Source of the DNA: Geobacillus zalihae NBRC 101842
GTDB taxonomy: Bacteria > Bacillota > Bacilli > Bacillales > Anoxybacillaceae
Assembly: GCF_001544135.1 (NCBI RefSeq)
Contig: NZ_BCPV01000002.1
Location: 1-64,000, forward strand
Direction: 5' to 3'
Length of the DNA: 64,000 nucleotides
A program made the position numbers and the translations under genes. Each line of letters starts with the position of its first letter. Positions within the stretch are counted from its first letter, which is position 1. The notes under the pieces were generated by a model. That model searched no databases, was not told the DNA's origin, and saw only the letters and a list, made by a program, of their open reading frames with translations. This document shows, one piece after another, positions 24,495 through 34,111 of this stretch.

Positions 24495-25715
24495 TTATTT
24501 GTCAATTAACTCAATCGGCACAACTTTTCCATTTTCCACCGCGGCCACAACGATTTCTGATTCAAAGCCGCCATCATCGCCGACGCTTGGAACGACGTAT
24601 ACTTGCTTTTCTTTCGGAATGTTTTTCAGCCCTTCGTTCAAATGCTCGCGGATGGCCATCGGATCATCAACCGTCCCAGCGGCTTTCATAGCCTCAACAA
24701 ACGCGTAAAGAGCCAAGTAGTTATACCCGGATTCCGAACTCGCCTCGGCATTGAATTTCGTCCGATATTTTTCCGCAAACTCCGGAGCCCCTGGTTGGTC
24801 GGAGTGAATAAGCGGCATGACGCCGATTGAGCCTTCCAGTATCTCATAAGAACCGATCGTCCGTTGCATTTCATCAAGCTTCGCCTGATCCATAATGATA
24901 AAACCGCCTTTAAAGCCAAGTTCACGCGCTTGTTTCGCCACTTTCGCCGTCGGTTCCGACGGTCCGCCGATAAACAGCACGTCCGGTTTTTCTTTCAATG
25001 CGTTCGTCACGATGGTAAAGAAGTCAGTGTCTTTCGTAAAATCAATCGACGATTTGTAGACGACTTCCCCGCCTTGCTTTTCCCAGTACGGCAACAATTT
25101 TTCCGTCCAGTCTTTCCCGTATTGCGTCGCCGTCGGCAGAGCGGCCAGTTTCTTGCCGAAACGCTTCATGGCATAATCAGTAAAGGTCGGGATGTAGCCG
25201 TCATAGCGCGGCGGAATGCGCACGGTCAGCTTGTTGCCGGTCTGCGTAATTTTCGGTTCGCTTGTGTATGCCGCGATGATGAAATTGTCCGTTTGATTGA
25301 ACACTTGCAGCGCCATCACACCGCCGCTGTGTGGAGTAAAAATAATAGGCGTCTGATGCTCCTGAACGAGACGTTTGGCGTTCGCCGCTGTTTCGTTCGG
25401 CAAATATTTGTCATCCAATGACACGATATTGAGCTTGTATGTTTTGCCGTTCACTTCAAATCCACCGCTGTTATTGATTTCTTCCGCCGCCATTTTTACG
25501 CCGTTTAACGTCCGCTCCCCGTAATAGGCGGCCGGACCGCTTAACGGACCGCTGTATCCGATGTTGACTGTGCCCGTTTCACCGCCGCCTCCGCCTCCAT
25601 TATTGTTGTTTCCGGTGCTTGCGTTGTTGTTAGTTGTTGAGCTGTTGCAGGCAGCCAGCATCAACATCATGATCGCTGCCATCATCGCCAAGATGGACCA
25701 TTTTCTTTTTTTCAT
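24495..25715 (-). CDS. livK: Branched-chain/organic acid ABC transporter, substrate-binding lipoprotein
   Basis: 406 residues with a lipoprotein signal (lipobox LAAC, Cys23), a low-complexity Asn/Gly/Ser linker (residues 24-48) and the periplasmic-binding fold of the Leu/Ile/Val type (NIGYSGPLSGPAAYYGERTLNGVKMAAEEIN, FTPHSGGVMALQVF). It would capture the substrate outside the membrane for the LivHMGF importer encoded upstream. The neighbours are acyl-CoA breakdown genes, so the substrate is more probably an organic acid or an aromatic acid than an amino acid (inference). Last gene of the operon; the 126-base gap before it may hold an extra promoter to allow excess of the binding protein. Confidence 0.88.
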   Translation of the reverse strand: MKKRKWSILAMMAAIMMLMLAACNSSTTNNNASTGNNNNGGGGGGETGTVNIGYSGPLSGPAAYYGERTLNGVKMAAEEINNSGGFEVNGKTYKLNIVSLDDKYLPNETAANAKRLVQEHQTPIIFTPHSGGVMALQVFNQTDNFIIAAYTSEPKITQTGNKLTVRIPPRYDGYIPTFTDYAMKRFGKKLAALPTATQYGKDWTEKLLPYWEKQGGEVVYKSSIDFTKDTDFFTIVTNALKEKPDVLFIGGPSEPTAKVAKQARELGFKGGFIIMDQAKLDEMQRTIGSYEILEGSIGVMPLIHSDQPGAPEFAEKYRTKFNAEASSESGYNYLALYAFVEAMKAAGTVDDPMAIREHLNEGLKNIPKEKQVYVVPSVGDDGGFESEIVVAAVENGKVVPIELIDK

Positions 25716-25841
25716 TACTACTCCCCCCTATTGATGATTTATTATTTAGAATATTTAGATAATATTCAGCGCGCCCGTTATTCATCTCCTTTCAGTGCCA
25801 TCTCTTCTCCTTGCTTTCGTTGCTGAAGAAGATGGAGTCGA

Positions 25842-26549
25842 TTATCCGCCAATGTACGCCTTGCGGACATCGTCGTTGGCGAGCAGCTCCTCCGCTGTTC
25901 CTGAAGCAACGATCGTTCCATTTTCAAACACATAGCCGTGATGAGCGATGGACAACGCCGCATGGGCGTTTTGTTCGGCGAGCAAAATCGTCGTCCCTTC
26001 CTGATTGATTTGTTTAATCGTCGCAAACATTTGCTCGACAATGAGCGGAGCGAGTCCAACCGACGGTTCATCAAGCAAGAGCACCGCAGGACGCGACATT
26101 AAGGCACGGCCGATGGCAAGCATTTGCTGCTGGCCGCCGCTTAACGACCCGGCCGGCTCATTGCGCTTTTCCCGCAAGATGGGAAATAATTCATATACGT
26201 ATTCCAACGACCGGCGGATGCCATCTTTATCCTTTCGATGAACGTAAGCGCCCATCAGCAAGTTTTCGTATACGCTCATGCGAGAAAACAGTTTGCGCCC
26301 TTCTGCGCATTGCACGACGCCGCGCCCGACGATGCGATCAGGCGGAAGCGAGTCGATGCGCTCACCGTTGAGGCGGATTTCCCCTTGCACAGGTTTGTGC
26401 AGTCCGCTGATCGTGCGGAACAATGTACTTTTTCCTGCTCCATTGGCACCGAGCAAAACCGCAATCTCTCCTCGCTTGACGGAAAACGTCACATCGCGAA
26501 TGGCGGCAAAACTCCCATAGCGGACCGATACGTTCGCAACTTCAAGCAA
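25842..26549 (-). CDS. livF: Liv-type ABC transporter ATPase LivF
   Basis: 235 residues: Walker [10 protein letters not shown], signature LSGGQQQML, Walker [14 protein letters not shown] and switch His region AEQNAHAAL. The text [11 protein letters not shown] to [15 protein letters not shown] is characteristic of LivF, one of the two ATPases of branched-chain type importers. Its start overlaps the end of livG by eight bases. Confidence 0.9.
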   Translation of the reverse strand: MLEVANVSVRYGSFAAIRDVTFSVKRGEIAVLLGANGAGKSTLFRTISGLHKPVQGEIRLNGERIDSLPPDRIVGRGVVQCAEGRKLFSRMSVYENLLMGAYVHRKDKDGIRRSLEYVYELFPILREKRNEPAGSLSGGQQQMLAIGRALMSRPAVLLLDEPSVGLAPLIVEQMFATIKQINQEGTTILLAEQNAHAALSIAHHGYVFENGTIVASGTAEELLANDDVRKAYIGG

Positions 26550-27306
26550 TGGCGCTCCCTCCTAAGTACGCTTGAATGACCGCCTCGTTGTTTTTCACTT
26601 CCTCCGGCGTTCCTTCTGCAATTTTCTCTCCATAGTTCAACACCATAATGCGGTCGGCGATTTTCATAATCATCGACATTTTGTGCTCAATCAAGCAAAC
26701 AGTCAGGCCCCTTTGCACCATATTGACGATCAATTCCTCAAGCCCTTCCGTTTCATCCGGGTTGATGCCGGCTGCTGGTTCATCAAGCAAAACGAGCTCC
26801 GGATCGGTCGCCAAGGCCAGCGCAAACGCCGCCCGCTTTTTCTGTTCCTGCGACAAATTGGCCACCATCCGATCCGCCACATGGGTTAGACCGACAAAGT
26901 CAAGCACTTCCATCGCCTTTTCTTTGCATGCCTGTTCCTCGCGGCGGTGCCGTTTCGTGCGCAAAATGGCATCAAATAAGTTGGATGACGTGCGGAGGCG
27001 ATGACCGATGATAACGTTGTCCATCACCGTCGCCTGTTCAAACAAGTGAGTCGTTTGAAACGTGCGGGCGATGCCGAGCTTCGCCCGTTCGTTTGCCGGC
27101 AGGCGGGTAATATCGCGCCCTTTGAACGTAATCGTCCCCGACGTCGGCCGATGCAAGCCGCTGATGAGATTGAAAAACGTCGACTTGCCGGCGCCGTTCG
27201 GGCCAATGATTGCGTTGATCTTCCCTTGTTCAACAGAAAACGTGACATCGTTGACCGCCAGAAGCCCGCCAAATCGTTTCGTCAATCGCTCGACATGCAA
27301 AAACAT
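26542..27306 (-). CDS. livG: Liv-type ABC transporter ATPase LivG
   Basis: 254 residues with Walker [10 protein letters not shown], Walker [16 protein letters not shown] and the LivG-specific long loop [21 protein letters not shown]. The signature reads LSQEQKKRA in place of the usual LSGGQ or LSYGQ; the double change is worth noting because this motif contacts ATP in the partner subunit. Together with LivF it drives the importer. Located two bases after livM. Confidence 0.9.
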   Translation of the reverse strand: MFLHVERLTKRFGGLLAVNDVTFSVEQGKINAIIGPNGAGKSTFFNLISGLHRPTSGTITFKGRDITRLPANERAKLGIARTFQTTHLFEQATVMDNVIIGHRLRTSSNLFDAILRTKRHRREEQACKEKAMEVLDFVGLTHVADRMVANLSQEQKKRAAFALALATDPELVLLDEPAAGINPDETEGLEELIVNMVQRGLTVCLIEHKMSMIMKIADRIMVLNYGEKIAEGTPEEVKNNEAVIQAYLGGSAIA

Positions 27307-27308
27307 GT

Positions 27309-28352
27309 TCAGCCCTCCTTGGCATATCGTTCGCTCCGCTCTTGGCGCGAGGCAGCGGCCAGTTCCGCGGACGCTTGTGTTGCTTCCAGCTGAAGGCGGC
27401 GCGCTTCGCTCCGCTTCGCTTTCAAACGGATGATCCCCCCAGCAATGCCATGAGGGTAAAAAATGATGAGCAGCGTCAAGACAGGTCCGAAAATCAACAT
27501 CCGATAATCTTGCAAAAACTGCAGCTGCTGGGACAAAAATGTAACCAAGAGCGTGCCGACGACCGGTCCGGCGAGCGTGCCGATCCCGCCGACAAGCAAA
27601 TACGTTAAAAAGTCAAACATGACGCTGACGTACGCAATGTCTGGGCCGAGAAAACGGATGAACGACGCATACAGCGCCCCGGCCAGCGATGTAAAAAAGA
27701 CCGAGAGAACAAATGAGGCGAGCTTGTTTTTCATCGTCGAAATGCCAAGCGTCAAGGCGAGCTCCTCGCTGTTGCGAATGGCAATGTACGTCCTCCCCGT
27801 CAGCGAATAAACAAGGCGATGCATGATCCAAACAACGACAAGCAAGAAAAACAACACCAAATAATATTGGGCAACAGGTGTTTGAAACGAGAGCGGGCCG
27901 ATGTCAGCCGGCGCCGGAATGCCGATAAACCCGCGCACTCCGCCGGTTAAACTGTCCCATTTGTCAATGATCAAATAGATGATGTAGCCGACGCAAAGTG
28001 TATAAATGGCGAAAAAGTGTTCTTTCGTTCGCAAGGCGACAAGTCCGACGAAAACGCCGATCAACGTCGTCAGCAAACACGCTGCGGCAAAAGCAAGCCA
28101 AAACGGCCAGCCGGCTTTTACCGTCAAAATGCCGAGCGTATACGCGCCGATCGCAAAAAATCCAGCGTGGGCAAGCGACAAATACCCCGTATAGCCGGCA
28201 AACAAGTTCAATCCGTACACCGCAATCATCCAAATAAAGGAAATGGTCATCATATGCACGTAATAGCCGTTGGCGACGAAAAGCGGAAAGAGAATCGCCG
28301 CAGCGATGAGGGCAGCGAGCCATAGGCGTCGTTTTTCCAAAATGGCCATCAA
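27309..28352 (-). CDS. livM: Liv-type ABC transporter permease LivM
   Basis: 347 residues with about nine helices and the LivM stretches LNLFAGYTGYLSLAHAGFFAIGAY and GGIGTLAGPVVGT. The C-terminal 40 residues are a charged, Glu/Arg/Ala-rich tail (KAKRSEARRLQLEATQAS) beyond the usual end. ATG 28352 overlaps the livH stop by four bases. Confidence 0.9.
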   Translation of the reverse strand: MMAILEKRRLWLAALIAAAILFPLFVANGYYVHMMTISFIWMIAVYGLNLFAGYTGYLSLAHAGFFAIGAYTLGILTVKAGWPFWLAFAAACLLTTLIGVFVGLVALRTKEHFFAIYTLCVGYIIYLIIDKWDSLTGGVRGFIGIPAPADIGPLSFQTPVAQYYLVLFFLLVVVWIMHRLVYSLTGRTYIAIRNSEELALTLGISTMKNKLASFVLSVFFTSLAGALYASFIRFLGPDIAYVSVMFDFLTYLLVGGIGTLAGPVVGTLLVTFLSQQLQFLQDYRMLIFGPVLTLLIIFYPHGIAGGIIRLKAKRSEARRLQLEATQASAELAAASRQERSERYAKEG

Positions 28353-29212
28353 CGTCCCTCCTTGGCAAACAGTCCGTTCGGTTTGACTGTTAAAATGATG
28401 ACGAGAATGGCGAAGGCGATAATGTCCTTGTAGTCATTCGACACATATGTCGCCCCCAAGCTCTCGCTGAATCCTAAAATATAGCCGCCGACAATGGCGC
28501 CGGGAATGCTTCCCATGCCGCCGAGAATGATGATGACAAACGCTTTCAAGATGACAAGATGGCCCATGCCGGGAAACACGAGGTTGATCGGCGAAGCGAG
28601 CGACGCGGCGAGCGCTGCCAAACTGCCGGAAAGGAAAAACGTCAGCATGGCGACTTTATTCGTGTTAATGCCGACCAAATTCGCCCCTTCGCGGTTTTGC
28701 GCCATCGCGATGATGGAAGCCCCGATGAACGTCTTTTTCAAGAAGAGGTAAAGCAAGATCATGATGATGACAGCGGATGCGATGATGAGGATGCGTTGAA
28801 CCGTCAAGGTCAAGCCGAAAATGCTGACAACGTCGCCGTATGGGGTCGGCATCGTCTGGTAGTCCGCCCCCCAGACGAACTGGGCGAATGCCTCCAAAAA
28901 CAACAAAATGCCAATCGCCGCAATTTTGTCATGGAGCGGCGGTGCGTCGCGAAGCGGATAAAACACAAGCCGTTCCATCAATACACCGAGCATCCCGACC
29001 GCGGCCATCGACACGACAACGGCCAACCCGTACGGCAGCCCGGCTTTCGTCATCGCAGTGAGCGTGACATAACCACCCATCATATATAACGCGCCGTGGG
29101 CAAAGTTTGGAATGTGCAAAATGCCGTAAACAAGCGTCAAACCTAACGCGACAAGACTGTAAACGCTTCCAACTGTCAGCCCGTTTAACAGCTGCTGGAT
29201 GAATAGCTCCAT
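28349..29212 (-). CDS. livH: Liv-type ABC transporter permease LivH
   Basis: 287 residues with eight helices and the LivH signatures LVALGLTLVYGILHIPNFAHGA and IILGGMGSIPGAIVGG. GGGGG lies six bases before ATG 29212; the frame is open further upstream but into the TetR gene end. Forms the membrane channel with LivM. Confidence 0.9.
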   Translation of the reverse strand: MELFIQQLLNGLTVGSVYSLVALGLTLVYGILHIPNFAHGALYMMGGYVTLTAMTKAGLPYGLAVVVSMAAVGMLGVLMERLVFYPLRDAPPLHDKIAAIGILLFLEAFAQFVWGADYQTMPTPYGDVVSIFGLTLTVQRILIIASAVIIMILLYLFLKKTFIGASIIAMAQNREGANLVGINTNKVAMLTFFLSGSLAALAASLASPINLVFPGMGHLVILKAFVIIILGGMGSIPGAIVGGYILGFSESLGATYVSNDYKDIIAFAILVIILTVKPNGLFAKEGR

Positions 29213-29271
29213 CCCGATCCCCCTTTTTGTGTGCCGTTTAGCCAGACCATCAAAGCGGCGCGGCCGATCTT

Positions 29272-29898
29272 TCATTCGGTCTGACCGCCCGAATTGCCTG
29301 GCTCCGCCTCATTTCGACCGCTTTCTCCAGCTCTTGGCGCCTTTATGCCGTGCAAAATGAAATCAACGAAAATGTCCGTCAGTTCTTCTTCAGAGATGCC
29401 TTCGTCAGGCCGGAACCAATAATAGCTCCAGTTGGTGATGCCAAGCAGGCCAAACGTAATCATTTCTGCATGAAGCGATGGCTTGAATTCCCCGCGAGCG
29501 ATCCCTTCTCGAACCAGCTGTTCATACCGCTTGCGAAACAACCGCCGCTTGGCGCGGATTTCCGCCAAATGGTCATCAGCCAAATGCCGCATTTCGCGGA
29601 AGAAAATGCGGGCGCTTTTCTTCCGTGTGCGGATATTGCAGATGACCATATGGACGATGGCCCGCAATTTCTCCGTGCAGCTTTTCTCGGGCTCTTGGAC
29701 AATGCAGGCTTGCTGCCGAAGCAAATCGTCCAGATAGGAAACACAAATATCACATAGCAACTCCTCTTTGCTTTTGTAATAGTAGTAAAAGGCCCCCTTC
29801 GTTGCCCCGATCGCTTCGACGATTTCCTGCACCGACGTTTCTTTGAATCCTTTGCGTTCGAACAACTCAATGGCGGCTTCTCTTAGCTTGTCTTTCAT
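29272..29898 (-). CDS. TetR-family transcriptional regulator
   Basis: 208 residues with an N-terminal TetR helix-turn-helix (AAIELFERKGFKETSVQEIVEAIGATKGAFYYYYKSKEELL, residues 8-48) and a helical ligand-binding C-domain with a Trp/Tyr-rich segment (NWSYYWFRPDEG) of the fatty acyl-CoA sensing TetR type. It is placed inside the catabolic operon between the thiolase and livH. The operon promoter and the distant SDR promoter both carry an 18-base palindrome of the TetR-operator kind, so it probably represses its own operon and the SDR gene until a CoA-ester is present (inference). Confidence 0.88.
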   Translation of the reverse strand: MKDKLREAAIELFERKGFKETSVQEIVEAIGATKGAFYYYYKSKEELLCDICVSYLDDLLRQQACIVQEPEKSCTEKLRAIVHMVICNIRTRKKSARIFFREMRHLADDHLAEIRAKRRLFRKRYEQLVREGIARGEFKPSLHAEMITFGLLGITNWSYYWFRPDEGISEEELTDIFVDFILHGIKAPRAGESGRNEAEPGNSGGQTE

Positions 29899-29918
29899 TC
29901 CCTATAGTCTCCGTTGCC

Positions 29919-31088
29919 TCATTCTCGTTCAATAATCGTCGCAATGCCTTGGCCGCCGCCGATGCACGCGGTAATGAGCGCGTATTTCCCTCCACGGCGC
30001 TTCAGTTCATACACCGCTTTTGTGATCAAAATCGCTCCCGTCGCGCCAAGCGGATGGCCGTGGGCAATGGCGCCGCCGTTTATGTTCACTTTTTCGGGAT
30101 CCATCTCAAGCTCACGGTCGCAGGCGATCACCTGGGCGGCGAAAGCTTCATTGATTTCGATGATGTCCATATCATCGAGCGTAAGCCCGACTTTTTCGAG
30201 CACTTTTCTTGTCGCCGGCACCGGGCCGATGCCCATGATGTTCGGGTCGACCCCGGCAACCGCATGGGCGCGGATGACGGCAAGCGGCTTTACGCCAAGC
30301 TCCTCTGCTTTTTCCCGCGACATGATGACGAGCGCGGAGGCGGCATCGTTCAGCCCTGAGCTGTTTCCGGCCGTCACCGTTCCCCCTTCCAAAAATGCCG
30401 GCGGCAGCTTCGACAGCGCTTCCATCGTCGTGTTCGGGCGCGGATGTTCATCCGTATCGAAGACGAACGGCTCGCCTTTTTTCACCGGAACGGTGATCGG
30501 CACGATTTGTTCGTCAAACCGCCCTTCCTGCATGGCGCGCGCCATGCGCTGCTGGCTGCGCAAGGCAAACGCGTCTTGTTCTTCACGGCTGATGCCGTAC
30601 TTTTTCGCCAAATTCTCCGCCGTAATGCCCATCGGCGGGTCGCCAATCTCTTTTGGCGACAGCTGCGACTTGCGGAAGCTGGGAGGTGTTGAGCTGTACG
30701 GTTTTTCCGGGCGGTCCATCAAATACGGTGCGCGGCTCATGCTTTCCACACCGCCGGCGATATAGACGTCCCCGTCGCCGGCCCAAATGGCCTGCGCCGC
30801 CAACGCCACAGCGTTAATGCCCGAACCGCATTGGCGGTCAACGGTCAAACCTGTCAACTCTAGAGATAAGCCGGTTTGCAGCGCCGTCAGTCGGGCGATG
30901 TTGCCGCCGCCGCTTAGGACGTTGCCCATAATGACATCATCGACATGCTCCGGGCCGATATTCGCCCGCCGCATCGCTTCTTTGATCACTTCCGCACCGT
31001 AAATATGCGCCGGCAACGTCGCCAAAGCGCCTCCTTGGCGGGCAATGGCCGTCCGTACGGCCGACACAATGACGGCATCCCGTTTCAT
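29919..31088 (-). CDS. Thiolase (acetyl-CoA C-acyltransferase)
   Basis: 389 residues with all thiolase landmarks: nucleophile Cys in [11 protein letters not shown], the MSRAPYLM loop, [23 protein letters not shown] and the second active Cys in TACIGGGQG. It cleaves a 3-ketoacyl-CoA with CoA, the last step of beta-oxidation. ATG 31088 lies six bases behind GGGGGA. Neighbouring genes give the earlier steps: acyl-CoA dehydrogenase, MaoC hydratases and SDR. Confidence 0.92.
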   Translation of the reverse strand: MKRDAVIVSAVRTAIARQGGALATLPAHIYGAEVIKEAMRRANIGPEHVDDVIMGNVLSGGGNIARLTALQTGLSLELTGLTVDRQCGSGINAVALAAQAIWAGDGDVYIAGGVESMSRAPYLMDRPEKPYSSTPPSFRKSQLSPKEIGDPPMGITAENLAKKYGISREEQDAFALRSQQRMARAMQEGRFDEQIVPITVPVKKGEPFVFDTDEHPRPNTTMEALSKLPPAFLEGGTVTAGNSSGLNDAASALVIMSREKAEELGVKPLAVIRAHAVAGVDPNIMGIGPVPATRKVLEKVGLTLDDMDIIEINEAFAAQVIACDRELEMDPEKVNINGGAIAHGHPLGATGAILITKAVYELKRRGGKYALITACIGGGQGIATIIERE

Positions 31089-31182
31089 CGTCATTCCCCC
31101 TTGTTCGTTGTGAACACATCCCCGCAAACGGGCTGGCCCCTCGCCCCGCTTACGGCTTCAGCTTTGGGGCCGCCCGTCTTTT

Positions 31183-31587
31183 TCACTCGTAAAGCGCAAA
31201 GACCGCTTCACCTTTGACGACTTCTTTTCCATGCTGGTTGACGGCGGCGACGGCAAAGCGGATCGCTTTCTCGTCTTTTTCCTTCACCGTTGCTTTTAAG
31301 GTGATGACATCGTTCAAAAACACCATCGACTGGAAGCGGACGAAATAGTCTTGGACAAATCCTTCTTCATAGTACGGCGTAAACAGCTTTGCGAGATTGC
31401 CCATCGTCCACATGCCGTGGGCGATAATGCCCGGCAGGCCGGCTTTTTTCGCCTCTTCATCGATCGTATGAATCGGGTTGTAGTCGCCTGATGCGCCGGC
31501 GTATTTGATTAAATCGAGCCGGGACACCGGTGCGAGCGTTACTTCGGGAAGCGACTCTCCGACTTGCCATTTGCGGATGCTCGTCAT
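31183..31587 (-). CDS. MaoC-type enoyl-CoA hydratase, catalytic subunit
   Basis: 134 residues forming one hot-dog fold with the R-hydratase active site: Asp and His in YAGASGDYNPIHTIDEEAKKAGLPGIIAHGMWTMG (shown in two parts: ASGDYNPIH and IAHGM). It hydrates a trans-enoyl-CoA to a 3-hydroxyacyl-CoA. The gene overlaps the FAS1-type hot-dog gene by four bases, so the two are probably made in equal amounts as a heterodimer, as in the ChsH1-ChsH2 pair of steroid side-chain degradation. Confidence 0.85.
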   Translation of the reverse strand: MTSIRKWQVGESLPEVTLAPVSRLDLIKYAGASGDYNPIHTIDEEAKKAGLPGIIAHGMWTMGNLAKLFTPYYEEGFVQDYFVRFQSMVFLNDVITLKATVKEKDEKAIRFAVAAVNQHGKEVVKGEAVFALYE

Positions 31588-32033
31588 ACGCTCATCGCCT
31601 TTCTAACCGCCTCGTTGATAATGATCGTCGAGGTCGAAGTAAAAACGAGATTCCCATCAGGGTCTTCGCCGTTGTTGGCGATTACTAAAAAACCGAGCAG
31701 GCCCATGCTGCTTTGCTTTTCAAAGTAATCTTTTACTTCCGCATAGCAGTACAGCTCTTCGCCGACAAACAACGGGCGCTCATAATGGAAGTGCTGTTCG
31801 CCATGGATGAGCCCTTTGGACGGCAATTTCAGCCCTTCAATGACGCCGTAGTCAAACACGCGCGGAAACGTCGGCGGCGCAATGTTGCGCCCGTAGCGCG
31901 ACCGTTTCCCCGTCTCTTCGTCCCAATAAATCGGGTTCCGATCGCCGATCGCCTCAGCAAACTTTTTCACCGCTCCGCGCTCAACGACATTTTTCACTTT
32001 CGCTGACCGTTTCCCGATGTCATGTTGGTACAT
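31584..32033 (-). CDS. FAS1-like/MaoC N-terminal dehydratase domain protein
   Basis: 149 residues of the hot-dog family found as the N-terminal half of large MaoC proteins: VERGAVKKFAEAIGDRNPIYWDEE, NIAPPTFPRVFDYG and LIHGEQHFHYERPLFVGEE. This half usually has no complete catalytic pair and binds the acyl chain. Partner of the catalytic MaoC protein encoded next to it, with overlapping reading frames. Confidence 0.85.
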   Translation of the reverse strand: MYQHDIGKRSAKVKNVVERGAVKKFAEAIGDRNPIYWDEETGKRSRYGRNIAPPTFPRVFDYGVIEGLKLPSKGLIHGEQHFHYERPLFVGEELYCYAEVKDYFEKQSSMGLLGFLVIANNGEDPDGNLVFTSTSTIIINEAVRKAMSV

Positions 32034-32051
32034 GCCCCGTCCTCCTCGTTT

Positions 32052-32816
32052 TCAGCATTTCGGACCGCCGGCGACATACAGCACTTGGCCGTTGACAAAC
32101 GATGACCGTTCGTCGGCGAAAAAGGCGACCGCATGAGCAATGTCTTCCGGACGGCCGCTGCGCCCGACCGGGATGTTGGCGACGCTCGCTTGGATGAGCT
32201 GCTCAAACGAAATGCCAAGCCGCTCGGCGGTCGCTTTCGTCATATCGGTTTCAATAAACCCAGGGGCGACGGCATTCGTCGTGATGCCGAATTTGCCAAG
32301 CTCAATCGCCAGCGTTTTCGTAAATCCTTGGATGCCGGCTTTCGCCGCCGAATAGTTCGCCTGGCCGCGGTTGCCGAGCGCGGATGTCGACGAAATGTTG
32401 ATGATGCGCCCGTACCCTTTTTCGACCATATATTTTTGCGCGGCGCGGGCGCAATAAAACGCGCCTTTTAAATGGACGTCCATCACCGTTTGCCAGTCGT
32501 CATCGGTCATTTTAAACAGCAAGTTGTCGCGGATGACGCCGGCGTTGTTGACGAGAATATCGAGCGAGCCGAACCGATCGACCACTTCTTGGATCGTCGC
32601 TTCTACTTGTTCGCGGTCGGTGACGCTCGCCACCTTGGCGTAAACGTCATACCCTTTTTCCCGCAGCTCGGCAGCCGTCGCTTCAAGGGCTTCTGCGTTT
32701 AAATCAATGAACGCCACTTTCGCTCCTTCTTCCGCGAAGCGGGTGACAATCGCCTTGCCAATGCCGCGGCTTCCTCCGGTCACAAACGCCACTCTTCCTG
32801 CAAACCGTTGGCTCAT
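32052..32816 (-). CDS. SDR, FabG-like 3-oxoacyl reductase / 3-hydroxyacyl-CoA dehydrogenase
   Basis: A complete 254-residue classical SDR: TGGSRGIGKA, NNAGVIRDNLLFKM, catalytic ISSTSALG, YSAAKAG and the C-terminal EDIAHAVAFFADERSSFVNG. The text around NNAG is that of FabG/PhaB. In this setting it probably oxidises the 3-hydroxyacyl-CoA made by the MaoC pair, giving the substrate of the thiolase. Confidence 0.9.
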   Translation of the reverse strand: MSQRFAGRVAFVTGGSRGIGKAIVTRFAEEGAKVAFIDLNAEALEATAAELREKGYDVYAKVASVTDREQVEATIQEVVDRFGSLDILVNNAGVIRDNLLFKMTDDDWQTVMDVHLKGAFYCARAAQKYMVEKGYGRIINISSTSALGNRGQANYSAAKAGIQGFTKTLAIELGKFGITTNAVAPGFIETDMTKATAERLGISFEQLIQASVANIPVGRSGRPEDIAHAVAFFADERSSFVNGQVLYVAGGPKC

Positions 32817-32852
32817 CGTGTTCTCCTCCCTTTCGATAACGCTTTCATTTTT

Positions 32853-34031
32853 TTAGATGAACTGTCCAAGCTTGACGTGCCCTTTGATCAAATTGCGGGC
32901 GATAATGAGGCGCTGAATTTCATCCGTGCCGTCGTAAATGCGCCACAATCTCGCTTCACGATACCAGCGCTCGATCGGCATTTCTTTCGTGTAGCCCATG
33001 CCGCCGTGGATTTGCATGACGCGGTCGACGACGCGGTTGCCCATGTTCGCGCCAAACAGCTTCGCCATCGAGGCTAAATGGCGGTTGTCCTCCCCTTGGT
33101 CAAGCGTAAAGGCCGCGTTTAACACAAGCCATTTCGCCGCTTCGATTTCTACCGCCGAATCGGCAATCATCCATTGGATCGCCTGCCGCTCGGCGATCGG
33201 TTTGCCGAATGTGACACGCTCCTTCGCGTAGTCAATGGCCATTTGCAAAAGCCGCTCGGCCGCTCCGACCGCACGAGCGCCTACGACCCAGCGGGCGTAG
33301 CCGATCCACTCAAGCCCAAGCTTATAGCCGTGATGCAGCTCGCCTAAAATGTTTTCTTCCGGCACGCGCACGTTTTCGAAAATCAAGCTGGCTGGAGTGG
33401 AAGGTCCCATCGTATGTATCGGTTCCGAACGCCAGCCCATCTCGCGGTCGACGATAAAACACGTCACCCCTTCACGCCCGTTCGAAGCTTGGTGACGCTC
33501 TTTGTCGGTGATGGCGATGACCATGACGAAATCGGCTTCATTGCCGCCGGTAATGAATGTCTTCTCCCCGTTTAACACCCACTCGTCGCCGTCTTTCACC
33601 GCCGTCATTTTAATGTTGCGCGTATCTGATCCTGCTCCCGGCTCGGTCATGGCAAAGCACGATTTTTTCTCGCCGTTGATCGTCGGGATCAAATATTTTT
33701 TCTTTTGTTCTTCATTCGCGTAATACAAAATGTTGTCCGCCGATCCGCCAAACTGGAACGGAACGAGCGTTTTCGACACTTCCATTAGGACGATCGCCTG
33801 CATGACGTGGCCCAAATTCGCGCCGCCGTATTCCTCCGGCGTGTTGATCCCCCAAAAACCCGCTTCTTTCGCTTTTAATTGCAATTCTTTCAATTTCTCC
33901 GGCGCAAGCCCGGGCTTTCCTTCCCGCTCATTGCGCAACACTTCGTTTTCAAGCGGCATTAACTCTTTTTCCACAAACTTGCGGATCGCTTTTTGCACCA
34001 TGCGCTGCTCGTCCGTTAAGCGCAAATACAT
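32853..34031 (-). CDS. Acyl-CoA dehydrogenase
   Basis: 392 residues with the FAD-dependent acyl-CoA dehydrogenase plan: CFAMTEPGAGSDTRNIKM (signature 1), QIHGGMGYTKEMPIERWYREARLWRIYDGT (signature 2 in two parts: IHGGMGYTKE and YDGTDEIQ), with the catalytic Glu expected near the YDGTDEIQR segment as in medium-chain enzymes. It introduces the 2,3 double bond into an acyl-CoA. First gene of the operon; promoter and operator lie 54-109 bases upstream. No acyl-CoA ligase is encoded in the operon, so activation must happen elsewhere. Confidence 0.92.
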   Translation of the reverse strand: MYLRLTDEQRMVQKAIRKFVEKELMPLENEVLRNEREGKPGLAPEKLKELQLKAKEAGFWGINTPEEYGGANLGHVMQAIVLMEVSKTLVPFQFGGSADNILYYANEEQKKKYLIPTINGEKKSCFAMTEPGAGSDTRNIKMTAVKDGDEWVLNGEKTFITGGNEADFVMVIAITDKERHQASNGREGVTCFIVDREMGWRSEPIHTMGPSTPASLIFENVRVPEENILGELHHGYKLGLEWIGYARWVVGARAVGAAERLLQMAIDYAKERVTFGKPIAERQAIQWMIADSAVEIEAAKWLVLNAAFTLDQGEDNRHLASMAKLFGANMGNRVVDRVMQIHGGMGYTKEMPIERWYREARLWRIYDGTDEIQRLIIARNLIKGHVKLGQFI

Positions 34032-34084
34032 GATGGTCCCCTCCCTTTTCCGTTACGCCTTTATGCTCGGCTCCACTCATCAAA

Positions 34085-34102
34085 ATACCAACCGGTTGGT
34101 AT
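34085..34102. promoter_or_regulatory. Probable TetR-family operator (site 1)
   Basis: ATACCAACCGGTTGGTAT is a perfect 18-base palindrome placed nine bases after the -10 box of the operon promoter, covering the expected transcription start. A near-identical copy lies at 12930-12947 in the same position relative to the SDR promoter. I found no third copy in the window. Confidence 0.85.
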
Positions 34103-34111
34103 GTTATCTTT

